64,000 nt of DNA from NCBI GenBank assembly GCA_050015675.1, contig JBEKAY010000003.1, positions 62,001-126,000 on the forward strand. The letters are read 5' to 3'. Made by a program: the position numbers and the translations under genes. The stretch comes from Fen-1298 sp050015675 (lineage in GTDB: Bacteria; Bacteroidota; Ignavibacteria; UBA10030). The stretch's first letter is position 1; each line of letters begins with the position of its first letter. Shown here one piece after another: positions 62,377-64,000 of this stretch. The notes under the pieces were generated by a model that was not told where the DNA came from, did not search any database, and was given only the letters and a program-made list of their open reading frames with translations.

Positions 62377-64000
62377 ATGCGTATCTCAGACGATAAAATT
62401 GATGAAGTCCGAAACGCCGCCGACATCGTAGAAGTGATCTCTGCATATGTTCATCTAAAAAAGCGTGGCAAGAATTTTCTTGGCTTATGTCCGTTCCATA
62501 CAGAGAAGACGCCGTCGTTCACAGTCAGTGCCGAGAAGCAGATGTATCATTGCTTCGGCTGTGGCAAGGGCGGTAACATCTTTACTTTTTTGATGGAGAT
62601 GGATAAGATTTCGTTTGTAGAAGCTGTGCGATCGCTTGCTGCGAAGTCCGGTATTAACATTCCGGAAGAGAGCAAGCCGATGACCGAGGAACAAACGGAA
62701 TATGAAAATTACTATGCAGTGTGCCGATTTGCGGGTATGCACTTCTTTAAAAATCTCACCGAATCCGATGAAGGCAAAGAGGCGCTTCAGTATTTCTACA
62801 AGCGTGGATTTTCGGATGAAACCATCCGCACGTTCGGACTTGGTTATGCGATGAATTCATGGGATGCATTTGTGAATAAAGCACAGGCAGAGGGATTCAT
62901 GATAGAAGATATCTCCAAAGTCGGGCTTGCACGAGTGCGCGATGATGGTTCATTGTATGATTATTTCCGCGGCCGGGCGATGTTCCCTATTTTTTCAACG
63001 CAAGGGCGTGTTATCGGTTTTGGCGCGCGAAAGATGCGCGAGGACGATGCCATCGCCGGTAAGTACATCAATTCGCCCGAAACTCCTATTTACAATAAAA
63101 GCCGTGTGTTGTATGGTTTGTTCCACGCGAAAGATTCCATTCGCCAGGAAGATAATGCGCTGATGGTGGAAGGATATGCAGATTTGATTTCCCTCTATCA
63201 AGCAGGAATCCAAAATGTTGTTGCGTCCAGCGGCACCGCGCTGACAGAAGAACAACTTGTGCTTATCGGGCGTTATTCTAAAAATCTTACACTTGTGTAT
63301 GATGCCGATACTGCCGGTTCCAGCGCCACTATACGTGGGATTGATCTGGCGCTTGAGCATGATTTGAATGTCTGTATCGTGGAATTGCCGGAAGGCGACG
63401 ATCCGGATTCGTTTGTGCAGAAGCATGGCGGCAATGAATTCCGGGAACGTCTCTTGAACGCAATTTCGTTTATAGATTTCCGTGCGAAACAATTTCAGCG
63501 TGCGGGGGCATTTACAACTGCAGAAGGGAAAACGCAAGCCGTGCGGTCGCTCGTGCAATCTATCGCGAAGATGAAAGATGAATTAAAGCGGAATTTTTAT
63601 GTAAAGGAAGTGGCGGAGAAGTATGATGTGTACGAGAGCGTACTTTTTCATGAATTAGAGCATGCAATATCTCAGAAAAAACATGGATCGCGATCTGACA
63701 GTTATCCAAAGTCAAATTATGCCGCGCGTCAAGCAGGCACCGAAAAGCCGGAGTTGCCGGAAGCGAAGGTAATTCCACCTGAAGAACGCGACATCTTGAA
63801 ATTGATTCTCGAAGGTAATCCTGATGTAATTCGGTTTGTTCTCTCAAATATTTCTTTGTTGCAGTTGAGCGATGAACGCGCGAGGAGGCTTGCCCAACTC
63901 GTGCTGGATTTGTACGATGAACGCGGAACGATTGATGCGCCTTCGATTGTTAGTGAAGTGCAAGAGCCGGAGCTAAAAAATCTCATCACCGATCTTGTGT
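62377..64000 (+). CDS. dnaG: DNA primase DnaG, 3'-truncated by the window edge
   Basis: 541 codons are seen, open to the last base. CHC2 zinc finger with Cys38, His41, Cys59 and Cys62 (LCPFHTEKTPSF and YHCFGCGKGGN), then the RNA polymerase domain (about 125-245), and the Toprim domain with VEGYADLISLYQAG near 267-280 and YDADTAGS near 307-314. It makes RNA primers for replication. ATG 62377 gives the usual N-terminus (MRISDDKIDEVRNAADIVEV). The frame beyond 430 is the less conserved DnaB-binding part. Confidence 0.95.
   Translation, partial: MRISDDKIDEVRNAADIVEVISAYVHLKKRGKNFLGLCPFHTEKTPSFTVSAEKQMYHCFGCGKGGNIFTFLMEMDKISFVEAVRSLAAKSGINIPEESKPMTEEQTEYENYYAVCRFAGMHFFKNLTESDEGKEALQYFYKRGFSDETIRTFGLGYAMNSWDAFVNKAQAEGFMIEDISKVGLARVRDDGSLYDYFRGRAMFPIFSTQGRVIGFGARKMREDDAIAGKYINSPETPIYNKSRVLYGLFHAKDSIRQEDNALMVEGYADLISLYQAGIQNVVASSGTALTEEQLVLIGRYSKNLTLVYDADTAGSSATIRGIDLALEHDLNVCIVELPEGDDPDSFVQKHGGNEFRERLLNAISFIDFRAKQFQRAGAFTTAEGKTQAVRSLVQSIAKMKDELKRNFYVKEVAEKYDVYESVLFHELEHAISQKKHGSRSDSYPKSNYAARQAGTEKPELPEAKVIPPEERDILKLILEGNPDVIRFVLSNISLLQLSDERARRLAQLVLDLYDERGTIDAPSIVSEVQEPELKNLITDLV

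Overview
The window comes from a bacterial chromosome with moderate GC, most likely of the Bacteroidota/Ignavibacteriota (FCB) group. Pointers are the hrcA-grpE-dnaJ order, a PPi-dependent phosphofructokinase, LytTR and LiaF-type regulation, a DUF6249-sigma-anti-sigma trio, a BBP2 porin and exported zinc peptidases. This assignment is inferred from gene families only. No rRNA, tRNA or CRISPR array is visible.

Region 1 (1-13.8 kb) is accessory and all genes read rightward. It opens with an unrecognised gene pair leading into an ImmA/IrrE-type peptidase. A tight four-gene operon follows (1600-4687): an MfnB-like TIM-barrel protein, a DUF6602-like protein with a possible PD-(D/E)XK site, a DncV-like CD-NTase and a stand-alone E2-like protein. 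The last two are the hallmark of an E2-only (type II-short) CBASS anti-phage system; the first two are unusual partners. Next come a degenerate tandem repeat, the remnant of a REP-associated transposase, and single genes (membrane protein, serine hydrolase, nitroreductase, DUF6249/ECF-sigma/anti-sigma set, TonB-PPIase lipoprotein, membrane protein, methyltransferase, asparagine-synthase-like protein). Up to 9.8 kb most gaps carry a copy of one short dispersed repeat with core TCATCGGCGTT, always in the same orientation.

Region 2 (13.9-32 kb) is mostly core: carA (minus), then hrcA, grpE, dnaJ, a ComEA-like gene, a PilM-like gene, rsmD and coaD. A Phd/ParE toxin-antitoxin pair and an Mrr-type restriction enzyme are inserted behind coaD. 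Then a sensor kinase/response regulator pair, a complete TRAP transporter with its TatT partner, an MFS exporter with a DinB protein, and an LhgO-like oxidase.

Region 3 (31.5-38.6 kb) is a second variable stretch: another degenerate repeat array, a hypothetical protein, a Myb/SANT-like triple-repeat protein between two copies of a ~110-bp direct repeat, a type IIG-like restriction-modification enzyme, and a DUF262-HEPN pair.

Region 4 (38.7-55.1 kb) is nearly all on the minus strand: Nudix protein, PPi-PFK, SDR epimerase/threonine-dehydrogenase-like protein, zinc-ribbon protein, response regulator, SPFH protein, M2 peptidase, PLP decarboxylase, NTF2-like protein, a LytS/LytTR/LiaF/LiaI cell-envelope stress operon, DinB, a membrane hydrolase-like protein and PepF.

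Region 5 (55.4-64 kb, plus) looks like a nitrogen/amino-acid module: a divergent PII-like protein, a BBP2 porin, an APC permease, a PP2C phosphatase, a tail-anchored Ser/Thr kinase and glutamine synthetase, then the start of dnaG, cut by the window end.
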